The translations under genes were made by a program, and so were the position numbers. A stretch of 45,057 nt of DNA, taken from positions 1 through 45,057 of the forward strand of contig JAIRWY010000059.1 of NCBI GenBank assembly GCA_031268675.1, given 5' to 3'. Shown here in pieces: positions 31,576-42,068 of the stretch. Origin of the DNA: Candidatus Ancillula glyptotermitis (lineage in GTDB: Bacteria; Actinomycetota; Actinomycetes; Actinomycetales; Bifidobacteriaceae). Each line of letters starts with the position of its first letter. Position 1 is the first letter of the stretch. The notes beneath the pieces were generated by a model. It was not told the DNA's origin. It did not search any database and saw only the letters and a program-made list of their open reading frames with translations.

Positions 31576-32264
31576 CGAATCATATATCCTGCAGAACGCT
31601 TAGTGATTATCAATTTTGGTTTACCCTCAAATGAGTCAACTTTCTTTCTTAAGTAGGAAATATATGCTTCAATTACTGAAAAATCCGAACTCCAATCATT
31701 GTCCCACACTTCATCAAGTATCTGTCTCTTTGTTATAATTCTACCAGAATTAAGTGCTAAATACAATAATAATTCATATTCACGAGGAGAAAGTTCTATT
31801 ATGGTGTCGCCACGATATACTTCATGCGTTGCTGTGTCAATAATCAGATCTTGAATTTCAATTCTTTCTGTAGAGTTGATTTTTTCTTCTTCTGCCAGTT
31901 TTCCATGATTTGCTTGGACCTTAACTCTTGCAATTAGTTCTTCAATACTGAATGGTTTCACCAAATAATCATCTGCGCCCAGTGTTAAACCGTGTACCTT
32001 ATTATCGGTAGAATCCTTTGCAGTTAAAAATATTACAGGAGTTGTAATCTTCATGTCTCTTAAGCGGGTTACCATTGTAAAACCATCAAAATCTGGTAGC
32101 ATAACATCGCATATAATAACATCAAAATCTCCGTTAACTGCCAAATCAAGTCCTTCTTGCGAGTTCTTTGCCCCAGTCAATTCAAAACCTGCAAACTCAA
32201 ATGAGTTCTTAAGTAGTTCTAAAATGTCAGGTTCATCGTCTATCGCTAATACCTTTATTCCCAT
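31572..32264 (-). CDS. OmpR-family response regulator
   Basis: Receiver VLAIDDEPDILELL...ICDVMLPDFDGF...FLTAKD...LVKPFSIEEL; winged-helix ELSPREYELLLYLALNSGRIITKRQILDEVW. Confidence 0.95.
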   Translation of the reverse strand: MGIKVLAIDDEPDILELLKNSFEFAGFELTGAKNSQEGLDLAVNGDFDVIICDVMLPDFDGFTMVTRLRDMKITTPVIFLTAKDSTDNKVHGLTLGADDYLVKPFSIEELIARVKVQANHGKLAEEEKINSTERIEIQDLIIDTATHEVYRGDTIIELSPREYELLLYLALNSGRIITKRQILDEVWDNDWSSDFSVIEAYISYLRKKVDSFEGKPKLIITKRSAGYMIR

Positions 32265-32280
32265 ATTTATTGCCTTTCTA

Positions 32281-33786
32281 TTATTTCTTAAACCGGTCTA
32301 GGAAACCACGAGATTCATTTGAGTAGTATTTATTATACAACTCTTGTGAACTTCTTGTGTGGTTTCTACTTACATTTGTACTTGTATCAATTCCAATTGG
32401 TTGATAAATTGTTTGTGCATCATTGAGATGTGCATTCGCTTCATTTACTGATTTATCATGCTTCGCAGCTTGTCCATCGGAATAATAACTACCATACAAA
32501 AATCTTGAAGCAGATCTTGTGTAGTAATCTCCATAAATTTCTTTTGTTGAAACACTACGAGCCGATGCCGATGCAGTTGGAGTGCTTAAAGCAACATTAT
32601 CCTTTGATATTCCATACTGATCATATAAAGCATCCAGTCGGAATTTTGAAGTAGATTTTTGCTTCATTGCGGTTAAATTGCTAGTATCAGTATTTTGAGT
32701 TGTGGTATAATTTTTGCCACTAGACTCAATTTCTTGTAGTATATCATTGAAACTTTCCGAATAATTTGCTTCATTTTGCCTTGTTGTTGTGTAATTATTC
32801 AAAATAACGGCATCGTTAGAGGCAGAAGTAGCTACAGGTATTGCAGCAGATGACAGGGGTTGCGACTGCAGTTGTAAATATTGTTCAGTTGATGTTGGTG
32901 AACTAGAATATGAACTAGACCATGTATTTTGCAAATTGTTGCTATTTAAACTACTATTTTGTGCATTATACTGCAAATTTGGTGAATACTGTACAGGAGT
33001 ATTTGATACTGCATATGCACTCTGGGTAATAGGAGTAGTTATATAACTGCCATTTACTTGGGGTTGAAGATTTATGGATGATATATCCTCATATTTAGCG
33101 ATTTCTTCTATCTCTTTCTCCTTTTTGATGCGCCTAACCATTGAAAAGACAAGATAACCAACAAGTGTTAAAAATAGTGGAATTACTATAAAGTAACCGA
33201 TTTTACTATCGCTAGATAGGATTTGCCTCTGAACTGATTCACAAAACTTTAGCGCTGCTTTTCCCCATTCTCCTTGTTGAAGTGACACCATAGTTGCATT
33301 AGTTATTATATCCAGATTTTTTTGTTTCAGATAATGTGACTCACTAGAAACATACACAACCATCTCATGTTTAGTCGTTGCAACTGCAAGAACAATATCA
33401 TCTACACCAAGATTTGAAGTTTTTGCAACTGAATCAACCCAATCATTTGCATCAATTGCACCGTCTTTGTTTATATCTTCAGTTATTCCGTCAAAACTAG
33501 GAACGAAAATAATCCACAGATTTTGATTTGTTTTGTTCTTCACTTCCTTTATCGAGTCGTATAACTGAGTTTTTTTATCAGAAAGAGTATTCTGAGGATC
33601 GGTAATTGAATCTTGCAATTTCATCGGCTCAACTGCATGAGCATTTCGGACTGAAGGATGTAGACAAAATGATGTAAAAACAACAAGCAAAAAGGTAAAT
33701 GCACACACAAAGAACCGAATGCTAAGCAACCTTTTGCTAAGCATCCACTTTTGAGTGGTCTTCCTATTCGTCAGACTAATTTTCAC
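32281..33786 (-). CDS. TPM-domain (TPM_phosphatase-like) membrane protein with an embedded EF-hand/dockerin-like loop
   Basis: Signal peptide, then DSITDPQNTLSDKKTQLYDSIKEVKNKTNQNLWIIFVPSFDG...DDIVLAVATTKHEM, a TM segment and a long Ser/Thr/Gln/Asn-rich tail. GTG start at 33786 after AAAGGGGAT. Confidence 0.72.
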   Translation of the reverse strand: MKISLTNRKTTQKWMLSKRLLSIRFFVCAFTFLLVVFTSFCLHPSVRNAHAVEPMKLQDSITDPQNTLSDKKTQLYDSIKEVKNKTNQNLWIIFVPSFDGITEDINKDGAIDANDWVDSVAKTSNLGVDDIVLAVATTKHEMVVYVSSESHYLKQKNLDIITNATMVSLQQGEWGKAALKFCESVQRQILSSDSKIGYFIVIPLFLTLVGYLVFSMVRRIKKEKEIEEIAKYEDISSINLQPQVNGSYITTPITQSAYAVSNTPVQYSPNLQYNAQNSSLNSNNLQNTWSSSYSSSPTSTEQYLQLQSQPLSSAAIPVATSASNDAVILNNYTTTRQNEANYSESFNDILQEIESSGKNYTTTQNTDTSNLTAMKQKSTSKFRLDALYDQYGISKDNVALSTPTASASARSVSTKEIYGDYYTRSASRFLYGSYYSDGQAAKHDKSVNEANAHLNDAQTIYQPIGIDTSTNVSRNHTRSSQELYNKYYSNESRGFLDRFKK

Positions 33787-34010
33787 ATCCCCTTTCTGGA
33801 TATACAGATTCTGCTCACTAACTTCTTGGTACAAACCAATAACTAAATTATTAGTATACCACAACTTAGTATATCACAAATATTAGTAAAATGCAAATGT
33901 TTTTATAAAATTTACATGTTATTTTCAAATTTTTCAGTATATGTTTATAATAATTTGTCTAATCAGTCCAATATGTGCTATAATTATACTAGTTTAATAA
34001 GGAGATGTAG

Positions 34011-34313
34011 ATGGCAACAATTAGTGTAGACCCTAAAGAACTTGAAGAATTGGCTAAGGGTGCTAAGACGGTTATAGTCGATTTTTGGGCACCTTGGTGT
34101 GGTCCGTGTCGTCATTTTGGACCACTCTTTGAGCAGGTGTCTGAGCAACATACTGATACTGTTTTTGTAAAGGTAAATGTTGATGAATATCAGAGTTTCG
34201 CTGCTGAAAACGCAATAATGTCAATTCCAACTATTTGGATTTTCAAAGACGGTAAAAAGGTGTATAATAAACCTGGTAGTCTTAACTTCTCGCAGTTAGA
34301 GGAATTGCTTTAA
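34011..34313 (+). CDS. trxA: Thioredoxin
   Basis: VIVDFWAPWCGPCRHFGPLFEQ; promoter TGTGCTATAAT at about 33974-33984; SD AAGGAG. Confidence 0.94.
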   Translation: MATISVDPKELEELAKGAKTVIVDFWAPWCGPCRHFGPLFEQVSEQHTDTVFVKVNVDEYQSFAAENAIMSIPTIWIFKDGKKVYNKPGSLNFSQLEELL

Positions 34314-34336
34314 GAGAAGAGGAAACGGAGTTCAAA

Positions 34337-36292
34337 GTGTGCGGAATAGTTGGATATGCTGGTGGAAATGACAAAAATATTGTAGATGATTCAGATCGCG
34401 CGCTTGTGGTTGCACTAAATGGTCTAACGCGCCTAGAGTATCGAGGTTATGATTCTGCAGGTATTGCATTGTGTACTAGACCATCGAATATACTAGATGA
34501 TGATTCGGCTTCTAAATCGTATCTACAGGTGCGGAAAAAGGCTGGTCGTCTGAAAAATCTGATTGATGAAATAGAAACTCATCCATTACTTCCTGCGCAA
34601 ACTTCTATTGGGCATACACGTTGGGCAACACATGGCGAACCTACTGATTTTAATGCTCATCCTCATATTTCAAATGATCTACGCGTTGCACTCATCCATA
34701 ACGGTATTATTGAGAACGCCTCAAAGCTACGGCAAGCACTTGAAGAAAGAGGTGTCCATTTTACATCTGTGACGGATACTGAAGTTGTCGTACACCTATT
34801 GCGTGAGGAGTTGAGATTTGTTGAAGATGATGATAATTTGCGCAAGAAGACAAAATATCCGTTAACGCATGCAATGCAGAGAGTTGTTAAGCAGCTCAAT
34901 GGAACCTTTACATTACTTGCAGTAGATGCTAGCTTTTCAGATGTAATTGTTGGCGCTAAACATGACAGTCCGCTAGTTGTTGGACTTGGGGATGGGGAGA
35001 ATTTTTTCGGCTCAGATGTCGTTGCATTTATTGAATATACAAGTAATGCCATTGAAATTCAGCAAGACCAGATTGTGACACTGACCTCAAATGATGTTGT
35101 AATAACAGATTTTGATGGAAATTTATCTACTGGTAAGCATTTTACTGTTGATTGGGATGTTAGTGCAGCAACGAAGTCTGGTTATAAAACTTTTATGGAG
35201 AAGGAAATTCGCGAAGAACCTAAAGCAGTAGCAGATACGCTACTAGGAAGATTTGACGAGACAACTGGATGCATAAAACTAGATAAAGTACCACATGATG
35301 TTAATGCGTTTGAAGAGCGTCTTAGGACAATTAACAAAGTCATAATAGTTGCATGTGGAACTGCTGCATATGCGGGGCTTGTTGCGCGATATGCGATTGA
35401 GCACTGGTGTCGGATTCCTGTTGAAGTTGAGTTGGCACATGAATTCCGCTATAGGGACCCTATTGTGAACTCTGAAACTCTAGTAGTCTCTATTTCCCAA
35501 TCTGGTGAAACTATGGACACACTCATGGCGCAGCGGTATGCATCAGAACAAGGCGCTCAAACAATTTCAATCTGCAATACGAAAGGTGCTAGTATTGTTC
35601 GTGAAGCAGATGGTGTATTATATACTCGCGCAGGTTTAGAGGTTTCTGTTGCATCAACTAAGGCATTTGTCTCCCAGATTACTGCAGCATATTTGCTAGG
35701 GCTCTACTTGGCATCAATTCGTGGTAATAAATATACAGATGAAGTTTTGGAAATTGTGGATGATCTTTGTGAAGTTCCAGATAAAATACAAGAACTAGTG
35801 GATCAATTTGAGTCAATATCAAATCTTGCTCATGGGCTACGTGATATTAAGTCTGTCTTGTTTCTTGGACGAAATATTGGTTATCCTGTTGCTCTTGAGG
35901 GTGCCCTAAAGTTAAAAGAACTTGCATATATTCATGCTGAAGGTTTCGCTGCTGGTGAACTAAAACATGGTCCAATTGCCCTGATTGATGCAAATATGCC
36001 TGTTTTTGTTATATTGCCATCGCTTTCCAGACCGCAGTTACATGCAAAGGTTATTAGTAATATTCAGGAGATTAAGGCGCGAGGTGCTCAGGTGTTTACA
36101 ATTGCAGATGCTCAAGATATTCAGGCACATGAACATGCGACATTTACAATAGACCGCCCGATTGTTCCAAGTTTATTAACTCCACTACTAGATATTGTCC
36201 CTCTGCAGATATTTGCATATGCACTAGCAACTTCTAAAGGGCTAGACGTGGATAAACCTCGCAATCTTGCAAAGTCGGTCACAGTTGAGTAG
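34337..36292 (+). CDS. glmS: Glutamine-fructose-6-phosphate aminotransferase (isomerizing)
   Basis: MCGIVGYAG; GYDSAGIAL; GHTRWATHGEPTDFNAHPH; SIS domains SISQSGETMDTLMA; C-terminus KPRNLAKSVTVE. Confidence 0.97.
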   Translation: MCGIVGYAGGNDKNIVDDSDRALVVALNGLTRLEYRGYDSAGIALCTRPSNILDDDSASKSYLQVRKKAGRLKNLIDEIETHPLLPAQTSIGHTRWATHGEPTDFNAHPHISNDLRVALIHNGIIENASKLRQALEERGVHFTSVTDTEVVVHLLREELRFVEDDDNLRKKTKYPLTHAMQRVVKQLNGTFTLLAVDASFSDVIVGAKHDSPLVVGLGDGENFFGSDVVAFIEYTSNAIEIQQDQIVTLTSNDVVITDFDGNLSTGKHFTVDWDVSAATKSGYKTFMEKEIREEPKAVADTLLGRFDETTGCIKLDKVPHDVNAFEERLRTINKVIIVACGTAAYAGLVARYAIEHWCRIPVEVELAHEFRYRDPIVNSETLVVSISQSGETMDTLMAQRYASEQGAQTISICNTKGASIVREADGVLYTRAGLEVSVASTKAFVSQITAAYLLGLYLASIRGNKYTDEVLEIVDDLCEVPDKIQELVDQFESISNLAHGLRDIKSVLFLGRNIGYPVALEGALKLKELAYIHAEGFAAGELKHGPIALIDANMPVFVILPSLSRPQLHAKVISNIQEIKARGAQVFTIADAQDIQAHEHATFTIDRPIVPSLLTPLLDIVPLQIFAYALATSKGLDVDKPRNLAKSVTVE

Positions 36293-36404
36293 TAGTCCTA
36301 ATAAGAGGTTTTTGGTGACACAAACTCAAAATGAGCACATTTTAATATAGAGTGTGGTATAATAATAGTAGATAGTAAAGTCAATACAAGTGATAGGAGT
36401 TGTT

Positions 36405-36590
36405 ATGCGCAGAAATGTGGATGAAAATAAAATAGAGAATGCACCGAAGAAGAAGCGTTGCAAAAAGTTCTTCTGGATTTTTACTGGCGTTGCAGCAATT
36501 GTTGGACTCAAAAAAGTTCTGGATAAAAAACCGCAAGTAGATGATGAAATTGCCACATCAGAGGAAGACGGTCTGAAGGATGCTGAGTAA
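36405..36590 (+). CDS. Small basic/hydrophobic protein of unknown function
   Basis: 61 aa MRRNVDENKIENAPKKKRCKKFFWIFTGVAAIVGLKKVLDKK..., with an upstream TGTGGTATAAT promoter (36358-36363) and a GATAGGAG Shine-Dalgarno. Confidence 0.6.
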   Translation: MRRNVDENKIENAPKKKRCKKFFWIFTGVAAIVGLKKVLDKKPQVDDEIATSEEDGLKDAE

Positions 36591-36651
36591 TCATTGTGGT
36601 AGAATTTGATTGGCATGTGGTTATCAATGTGTATTTAAAGAGGTAGTAGTA

Positions 36652-37245
36652 ATGGAAGATTTTCTTAATAAAGTAAAGTATCAGGTAAAGTTAAGTCCTG
36701 TGACTTGTTCTATTATTGGAGTTTGTGTAGTGGTTTGGATTGCTGAGTTGATCGGGAGCCATAGGTTCATTTCTGCTGGCATTTATAATCCACTTCTTGC
36801 GAATTCGCAACCATATAGATATATTACATCAATCTTTATGCACGATTTGAATCCTATACATATATTACTGAATATGTATGCACTTTACAGTTGCGGGAAG
36901 GTTGTTGAAAAATTATTGGGTACCAAGAAATTTCTACTAGTTTATTTTATCAGCGGAATAATAGGGAACTTATTCTTAACATTATTTTGCTATTTTACAG
37001 GTGATTTTTATATATTTGCTTATGGCGCATCTGGCGCAATATTTGGGCTGTTCGGCGCTCTCATCATACTCTATAAGAGCTTGGGGCAAAATGCAGGTCC
37101 TTTAATTATAAACGTTGGTATTATTGTATTACTTGGGGTGTTTATGAGCAGTGTTGCTTGGCAAGCACATGTAGGTGGCTTAATTGGTGGACTTGCGACT
37201 ACTTACATTTTAGCCCGCAAAGGTAATATACGACTCTGGTGGTAG
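36652..37245 (+). CDS. Rhomboid-family intramembrane serine protease
   Basis: YGASGAIFGLFGA (catalytic GxSG), AHVGGLIGG (catalytic His), and HILLNMYALYSCG. Confidence 0.9.
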   Translation: MEDFLNKVKYQVKLSPVTCSIIGVCVVVWIAELIGSHRFISAGIYNPLLANSQPYRYITSIFMHDLNPIHILLNMYALYSCGKVVEKLLGTKKFLLVYFISGIIGNLFLTLFCYFTGDFYIFAYGASGAIFGLFGALIILYKSLGQNAGPLIINVGIIVLLGVFMSSVAWQAHVGGLIGGLATTYILARKGNIRLWW

Positions 37246-37310
37246 TATACTCTAGTTCTAAAATTCTAAAGAGTAGTTAAAACTATAGTTTTTTATTATA
37301 ATCTTGCTGA

Positions 37311-38621
37311 TTATTCTTGTGCAGTATGGGGTGCAGGATCATTATAGTGGTATGTTTGTTTACCGTTGTAATATGTTTCAACGACTACTCCAGGCAGTTT
37401 ATGATGCTTAAACGGTGTATTTTCTGATGCTGTTTGTTGCTGTGCAGGATCAATATCTCGCTTAACCATCGGGTTGTATAATACAAGATTTGCGTGTTTT
37501 CCTACTTTAATTTCTTCACCTTGATTTTTAACTTGTCCTATTTTTGCTGGCACTTCAGACATAATGCGTGCAACATCACGCCAAGAAATGTAGCCAGTGT
37601 CAACTAGAGATGACTGAACAGCAGAAATGGCAGTTTCAAGTCCAGTCATACCGAATGCACTGTCTTGGAAGTTGCAGTACTTGAATTCCTGAGCATGAGG
37701 AGCATGATCGGTTGCAACAACATCTATAGTTCCATCAGCAACTCCTTCTCTGAGTGCAGTGATATCATCAAGCGTACGAAGTGGAGGATTAACCTTGTAC
37801 CTCGGATTATATTCAACTAGTTCCTGCTCAGTCAATGTTAGATGATGTGGAGTTACCTCAGCAGTAACCTTAATTCCCTTGGATTTTGCGAACCTTACTA
37901 TTTCAACAGAATTACGTGTGGATAGATGACATATATGCAGATTACCACCTGTAGTTTTAGCTAGCAGAATATCCCTAGCAATGATGCTCTCTTCAGCAAC
38001 TGCTGGCCAGCCTTGTAGTCCTAGGTGACCTGAAAGTAGACCCTCATTCATCTGCGAATCTTGTGTTAATAGTGGATCTTGCGCATGTTGTGCAATAACG
38101 CCTCCAAACGCCTTGACATATTCTAGGGCTCGTCGCATAAGAAGTGAGTTATGAACACATTTACCATCATCTGAAAATACCCGCACTTTAGATCTGGAAG
38201 TTGCCATAAGTCCTAACTCGGCAAGTTTTTCTCCATTTAATCCCTTTGTTACAGCGCCAACTGGGCGTACTTCAACTAGTCCGATTTCTTTGCCTCGTAG
38301 AAATGTTTTGTCAACTGCTGATGCAGTATCTTGCGTTGGTGTTGTATTTGCCATCGCATGCACACATGTGTAACCACCCGCAGCAGCAGCTTTTGAGCCA
38401 GTTAGAATTGTCTCAGACCGTTCATTACCAGGCTCTCGAAGATGAGTGTGTAAATCTACAAGTCCAGGCAAAATAATATTGTTGCAATTTTCATCAAGCG
38501 GGTATATGCGCTCAATTATTCCAGTGGTTTTATTAAACTCTATGCTGACCGTTTCTTCACCATATAGTCGTCCTTTAATCTGCACTTTATCTTGCCTAGT
38601 GTTTTTGCCGTATAATGTCAT
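37311..38621 (-). CDS. pyrC: Dihydroorotase
   Basis: LPGLVDLHTHLREPGNERSETILTGSKAAAAGGYT, ISHLST-like HICHLSTRNSVE, and VVATDHAPHAQEFK. ATG at 38621. Confidence 0.95.
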   Translation of the reverse strand: MTLYGKNTRQDKVQIKGRLYGEETVSIEFNKTTGIIERIYPLDENCNNIILPGLVDLHTHLREPGNERSETILTGSKAAAAGGYTCVHAMANTTPTQDTASAVDKTFLRGKEIGLVEVRPVGAVTKGLNGEKLAELGLMATSRSKVRVFSDDGKCVHNSLLMRRALEYVKAFGGVIAQHAQDPLLTQDSQMNEGLLSGHLGLQGWPAVAEESIIARDILLAKTTGGNLHICHLSTRNSVEIVRFAKSKGIKVTAEVTPHHLTLTEQELVEYNPRYKVNPPLRTLDDITALREGVADGTIDVVATDHAPHAQEFKYCNFQDSAFGMTGLETAISAVQSSLVDTGYISWRDVARIMSEVPAKIGQVKNQGEEIKVGKHANLVLYNPMVKRDIDPAQQQTASENTPFKHHKLPGVVVETYYNGKQTYHYNDPAPHTAQE

Positions 38622-38756
38622 ATTCAATATTATATCACATCAAGCCTACATTTGTTTTTTAAACTGGTATACATGTATTTTGAACTTCTTTTATTAAAAC
38701 TAGTAAAATCAGAAAAATGTTAACATAATAAAAAACTTAATGGTATAATGGTATAT

Positions 38757-41114
38757 GTGGAATTTGAAAAGCAACTAGAGAAATTGAATCCAGAGCAGTT
38801 GGAGGCTGTGAAATATAATGGAACTGATTTAAGTCCAAGTACTTTAATGATAGTTGCTGGTGCTGGATCTGGCAAAACGAGCGTACTTACGAACAAAATT
38901 GCCTATATTCTGCATAAAAACCTTGCTATGCCGTATCAAATACTTGCTATAACCTTCACCAATAAAGCGGCTAATGAAATGCGCGAGAGAATTGGCAATA
39001 TGCTTGAATCAATGCAAGAACAACTGTCATTTGCAAATATCAGGCAACTATGGGTATCTACTTTTCATGGTGCATGTGTTCGAATTCTGCGCAAGTGGCA
39101 CGAAAAGTTGAATTTAGCAAGTAGTTTCACAATTTATGATGCACAGGATTCTAGGCGGTTGATAAAGGATATCCTTGAAGAGTTGAATATTGATGTAAAA
39201 GCTTATCCACCGAAGTTATTTGCTAAAGCTATAAGTGATCTAAAAAATGACCTGCAGACTCCAGATGATTACTCGCGCAGTGTAGAAAATATAAACCAGG
39301 AGCAAATCTACAAAGTTTATGCGCGGTACGCTGTGCGATTACAACAGTTGGATGCATTAGATTTTGACGACTTGATTGGCAGAACTATTGAGCTCTTGAG
39401 CAAGAATGAGGATGTTCGAGAATTTTACACCGAAAAGTTTCGTTATATCTTTGTTGATGAATATCAGGACACAAATCGTGCACAGTATATTCTAATTCGT
39501 TTATTATCTGGCTATGGATTTCCAAGATATGCACCTAAATCTAGTAGAAGAGCTTCAATAACGGTTGTTGGAGATCAAGATCAGTCAATATATGCATTTC
39601 GTGGGGCAACAATCCGCAATATTCAGGAGTTTGAGGCAGACTTCCCCAATGCGAAGACAATTCTACTAGAGCAAAATTACCGTTCAGTTAACACCATTTT
39701 GAAAGTAGCCAATGCGGTAATTTCCAAGAATAACAACAGAAAAAAGAAGAATTTGTGGTCTGCGAAAGGTGATGGTCCAAAGGTCAAGGGGTATGCTTCA
39801 TATGATGCTTATGCAGAAGCAAATTATGTCATCAAGGAAATACAACAACTGCGTGATACTGGTGAAAAGTGTAGCGAGATAGCAGTATTTTTCAGAACAA
39901 ATTCAGCAAGTCGCATATTTGAGGAAAAGTTGGTGAATGCTAATATTCCATATAAGATTGTTGGAGGGACTAAGTTCTATGACCGCAGAGAAATTCGAGA
40001 TGTTATTGCCTACTTATTCGCTATTTTGAACCGCCATGATGATGTACACTTGCGAAGAATACTCAATGTTCCAAAGCGGGGGATTGGTAAAACAACGGAG
40101 GATAAAGTTGTTGATAGTGCATATGCACATGGATGTTCATTTGGTGATGTGTTAGAAATGCTTGAAGATGTTGATAATATAAATGAAGGCACTCGTACGA
40201 AGTTGAATGAGTTTAGCCAGTTGCTCAAAGAACTTGAAGATGCTTTAGATTCAGAAGAAGTTGCAGATTTAGGTGCATTTTTGGAACTTGTTGCTGAAAA
40301 ATCTGGCATGCTTAATGACCTTTCAAGTAGTAACGATCCTCAGGATAAAGTTCGAGTTGAGAATATCTACGAGCTGATTCAAGCAGCAGGAACTTTTGTG
40401 CCTATTGATAATCCAGATGATGAAGAATATGGTTTGCGAAGATTGCTAGAACTATTTTTAGAACAAGTTTCACTTTCTTCTGATACAGACGAAATTCCAG
40501 ACAAAGCCGCTCAGTTAGAAGGATTTGTTACACTTATGACACTGCACGCATCTAAGGGACTTGAGTTTGACAGTGTTTTCTTGACTGGTTTTGAAGATGG
40601 TAGTCTTCCACACTCTAATTCATTTGACTCAGAGTTTGAACTATCAGAAGAACGACGATTAGCATATGTTGGAATAACGCGCGCGCGTAAAAACCTCTAT
40701 ATCACTTATGCAACTCGTCGCAATTTATTTGGTAACTGGTTTGATTTCACGAAATCCAGATTTGCTGATGATATACCTGATGAGCTAATTGAGTGGGATA
40801 CAACTAGTGGTTTTACATCTTCCTTTGATTCTGGTAAAGGTTATCGCAAACGAAATCATGATGAAGTTCTTGATGATCCATGGAAAGGTGAGAGCACAAT
40901 TGGTGGCAGAAGAGGCAATGTTCAAAACTCCAAGTTAACTTACGGTGGTAGCTTTTCAGTTGGAGATTTTGTTACACATCTGAATTTTGGTCTCGGAGTT
41001 ATAAAAAAAGTTGAAGGTTCAGGTTCAAATGAAACAATTACAGTTGAATTTATTGGTGGTGATGCAAAAATCAAGAAGTTAGTAGCAAAAACAGCACCAA
41101 TTACAAAAATCTAA
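38757..41114 (+). CDS. pcrA: UvrD/PcrA-type superfamily 1 DNA helicase
   Basis: LNPEQLEAV, VAGAGSGKTSVLTNKIAY, FVDEYQDTNRAQY, VGDQDQSIYAFRGA, MTLHASKGLEFDSVFLTGFEDG and VGITRARKNLY. Confidence 0.94.
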   Translation: MEFEKQLEKLNPEQLEAVKYNGTDLSPSTLMIVAGAGSGKTSVLTNKIAYILHKNLAMPYQILAITFTNKAANEMRERIGNMLESMQEQLSFANIRQLWVSTFHGACVRILRKWHEKLNLASSFTIYDAQDSRRLIKDILEELNIDVKAYPPKLFAKAISDLKNDLQTPDDYSRSVENINQEQIYKVYARYAVRLQQLDALDFDDLIGRTIELLSKNEDVREFYTEKFRYIFVDEYQDTNRAQYILIRLLSGYGFPRYAPKSSRRASITVVGDQDQSIYAFRGATIRNIQEFEADFPNAKTILLEQNYRSVNTILKVANAVISKNNNRKKKNLWSAKGDGPKVKGYASYDAYAEANYVIKEIQQLRDTGEKCSEIAVFFRTNSASRIFEEKLVNANIPYKIVGGTKFYDRREIRDVIAYLFAILNRHDDVHLRRILNVPKRGIGKTTEDKVVDSAYAHGCSFGDVLEMLEDVDNINEGTRTKLNEFSQLLKELEDALDSEEVADLGAFLELVAEKSGMLNDLSSSNDPQDKVRVENIYELIQAAGTFVPIDNPDDEEYGLRRLLELFLEQVSLSSDTDEIPDKAAQLEGFVTLMTLHASKGLEFDSVFLTGFEDGSLPHSNSFDSEFELSEERRLAYVGITRARKNLYITYATRRNLFGNWFDFTKSRFADDIPDELIEWDTTSGFTSSFDSGKGYRKRNHDEVLDDPWKGESTIGGRRGNVQNSKLTYGGSFSVGDFVTHLNFGLGVIKKVEGSGSNETITVEFIGGDAKIKKLVAKTAPITKI

Positions 41115-42064
41115 TTCTTTATTCCAATAGTAAAACGAGGGCGATGGTTAAGGTCTTGAATGTGCTTTATTTCAGAGAGTCCGTTTTCTTGTAATGTTTT
41201 TTCTGCAACTTCATTTTGCGTCTCAAAGTGCTCAATAAGCAGATAACCGCCAGATTTTAGACTTTGTGCAGCATTTTTAATTACTGCGCGCGGAATTTCA
41301 AATCCATCTTCACCTAGTCCATAAAGTGCAGTTTTCGGCTCAACATGAACATCTGATGGCAGTTCAATTTCAGATGGAATATACGGTGGATTTATTACAA
41401 CAATATCGCAAACTGGCAGTTCAATTTCACCAGCATCACCGAGTATTGGTATAATAACAGATTTTGAATTTTGTGCCGCATACTGTGTGCAATTTACCTT
41501 TAAGTAGTTAAATGCGCGCGTAAATTTCTCAACAGCAACAACTTCTAAAAAATGCTCTGATCTGAAATTCTGCAAACTCTGAGCTACTGCCAACCCAATT
41601 GCACCACTACCAGCGCATAAATCCGCAAGAACAACTTTTCTACTCGCTGTATTTGCAATTGGAAAATGCATGAACTTTTGTACAAACTCTAGTGCTAGCG
41701 AAACTATGCCTTCAGTTTCTGGGCGCGGAATAAAAACACCTGGTCCAACTTTAAGTGTCAAGCCATAAAAATGCGTACTACCAGTTATATACTGCAGTGG
41801 TTCACCATTTAGCCGTCTTTTCATTATACCACAAAAGTCTGAAACTGCATACGTTGAAAATGCATCAACTGTAAGTTGCCCAGTAATTGCGCAAGTTCTG
41901 ATTTGATTTATATCTAGTTTTAAAAACCACCCAAGAAGTAGTTCCACTTCAAAAACCGCAGTTTTATATCTAAAACCATGCTTATCTTCTAGTAAATATG
42001 CTTGATGTCTGATGAATTGAGCAAGAGTTTCATTCTTTATATTTTCTGCATTAGCATTCTGCAC
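41111..42064 (-). CDS. prmC: Peptide chain release factor N(5)-glutamine methyltransferase
   Basis: PLQYITGSTHFYG, VFIPRPETEG, LCAGSGAIGLAVAQ and VINPPYIPS. Confidence 0.93.
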   Translation of the reverse strand: MQNANAENIKNETLAQFIRHQAYLLEDKHGFRYKTAVFEVELLLGWFLKLDINQIRTCAITGQLTVDAFSTYAVSDFCGIMKRRLNGEPLQYITGSTHFYGLTLKVGPGVFIPRPETEGIVSLALEFVQKFMHFPIANTASRKVVLADLCAGSGAIGLAVAQSLQNFRSEHFLEVVAVEKFTRAFNYLKVNCTQYAAQNSKSVIIPILGDAGEIELPVCDIVVINPPYIPSEIELPSDVHVEPKTALYGLGEDGFEIPRAVIKNAAQSLKSGGYLLIEHFETQNEVAEKTLQENGLSEIKHIQDLNHRPRFTIGIKN

Positions 42065-42068
42065 TCTA

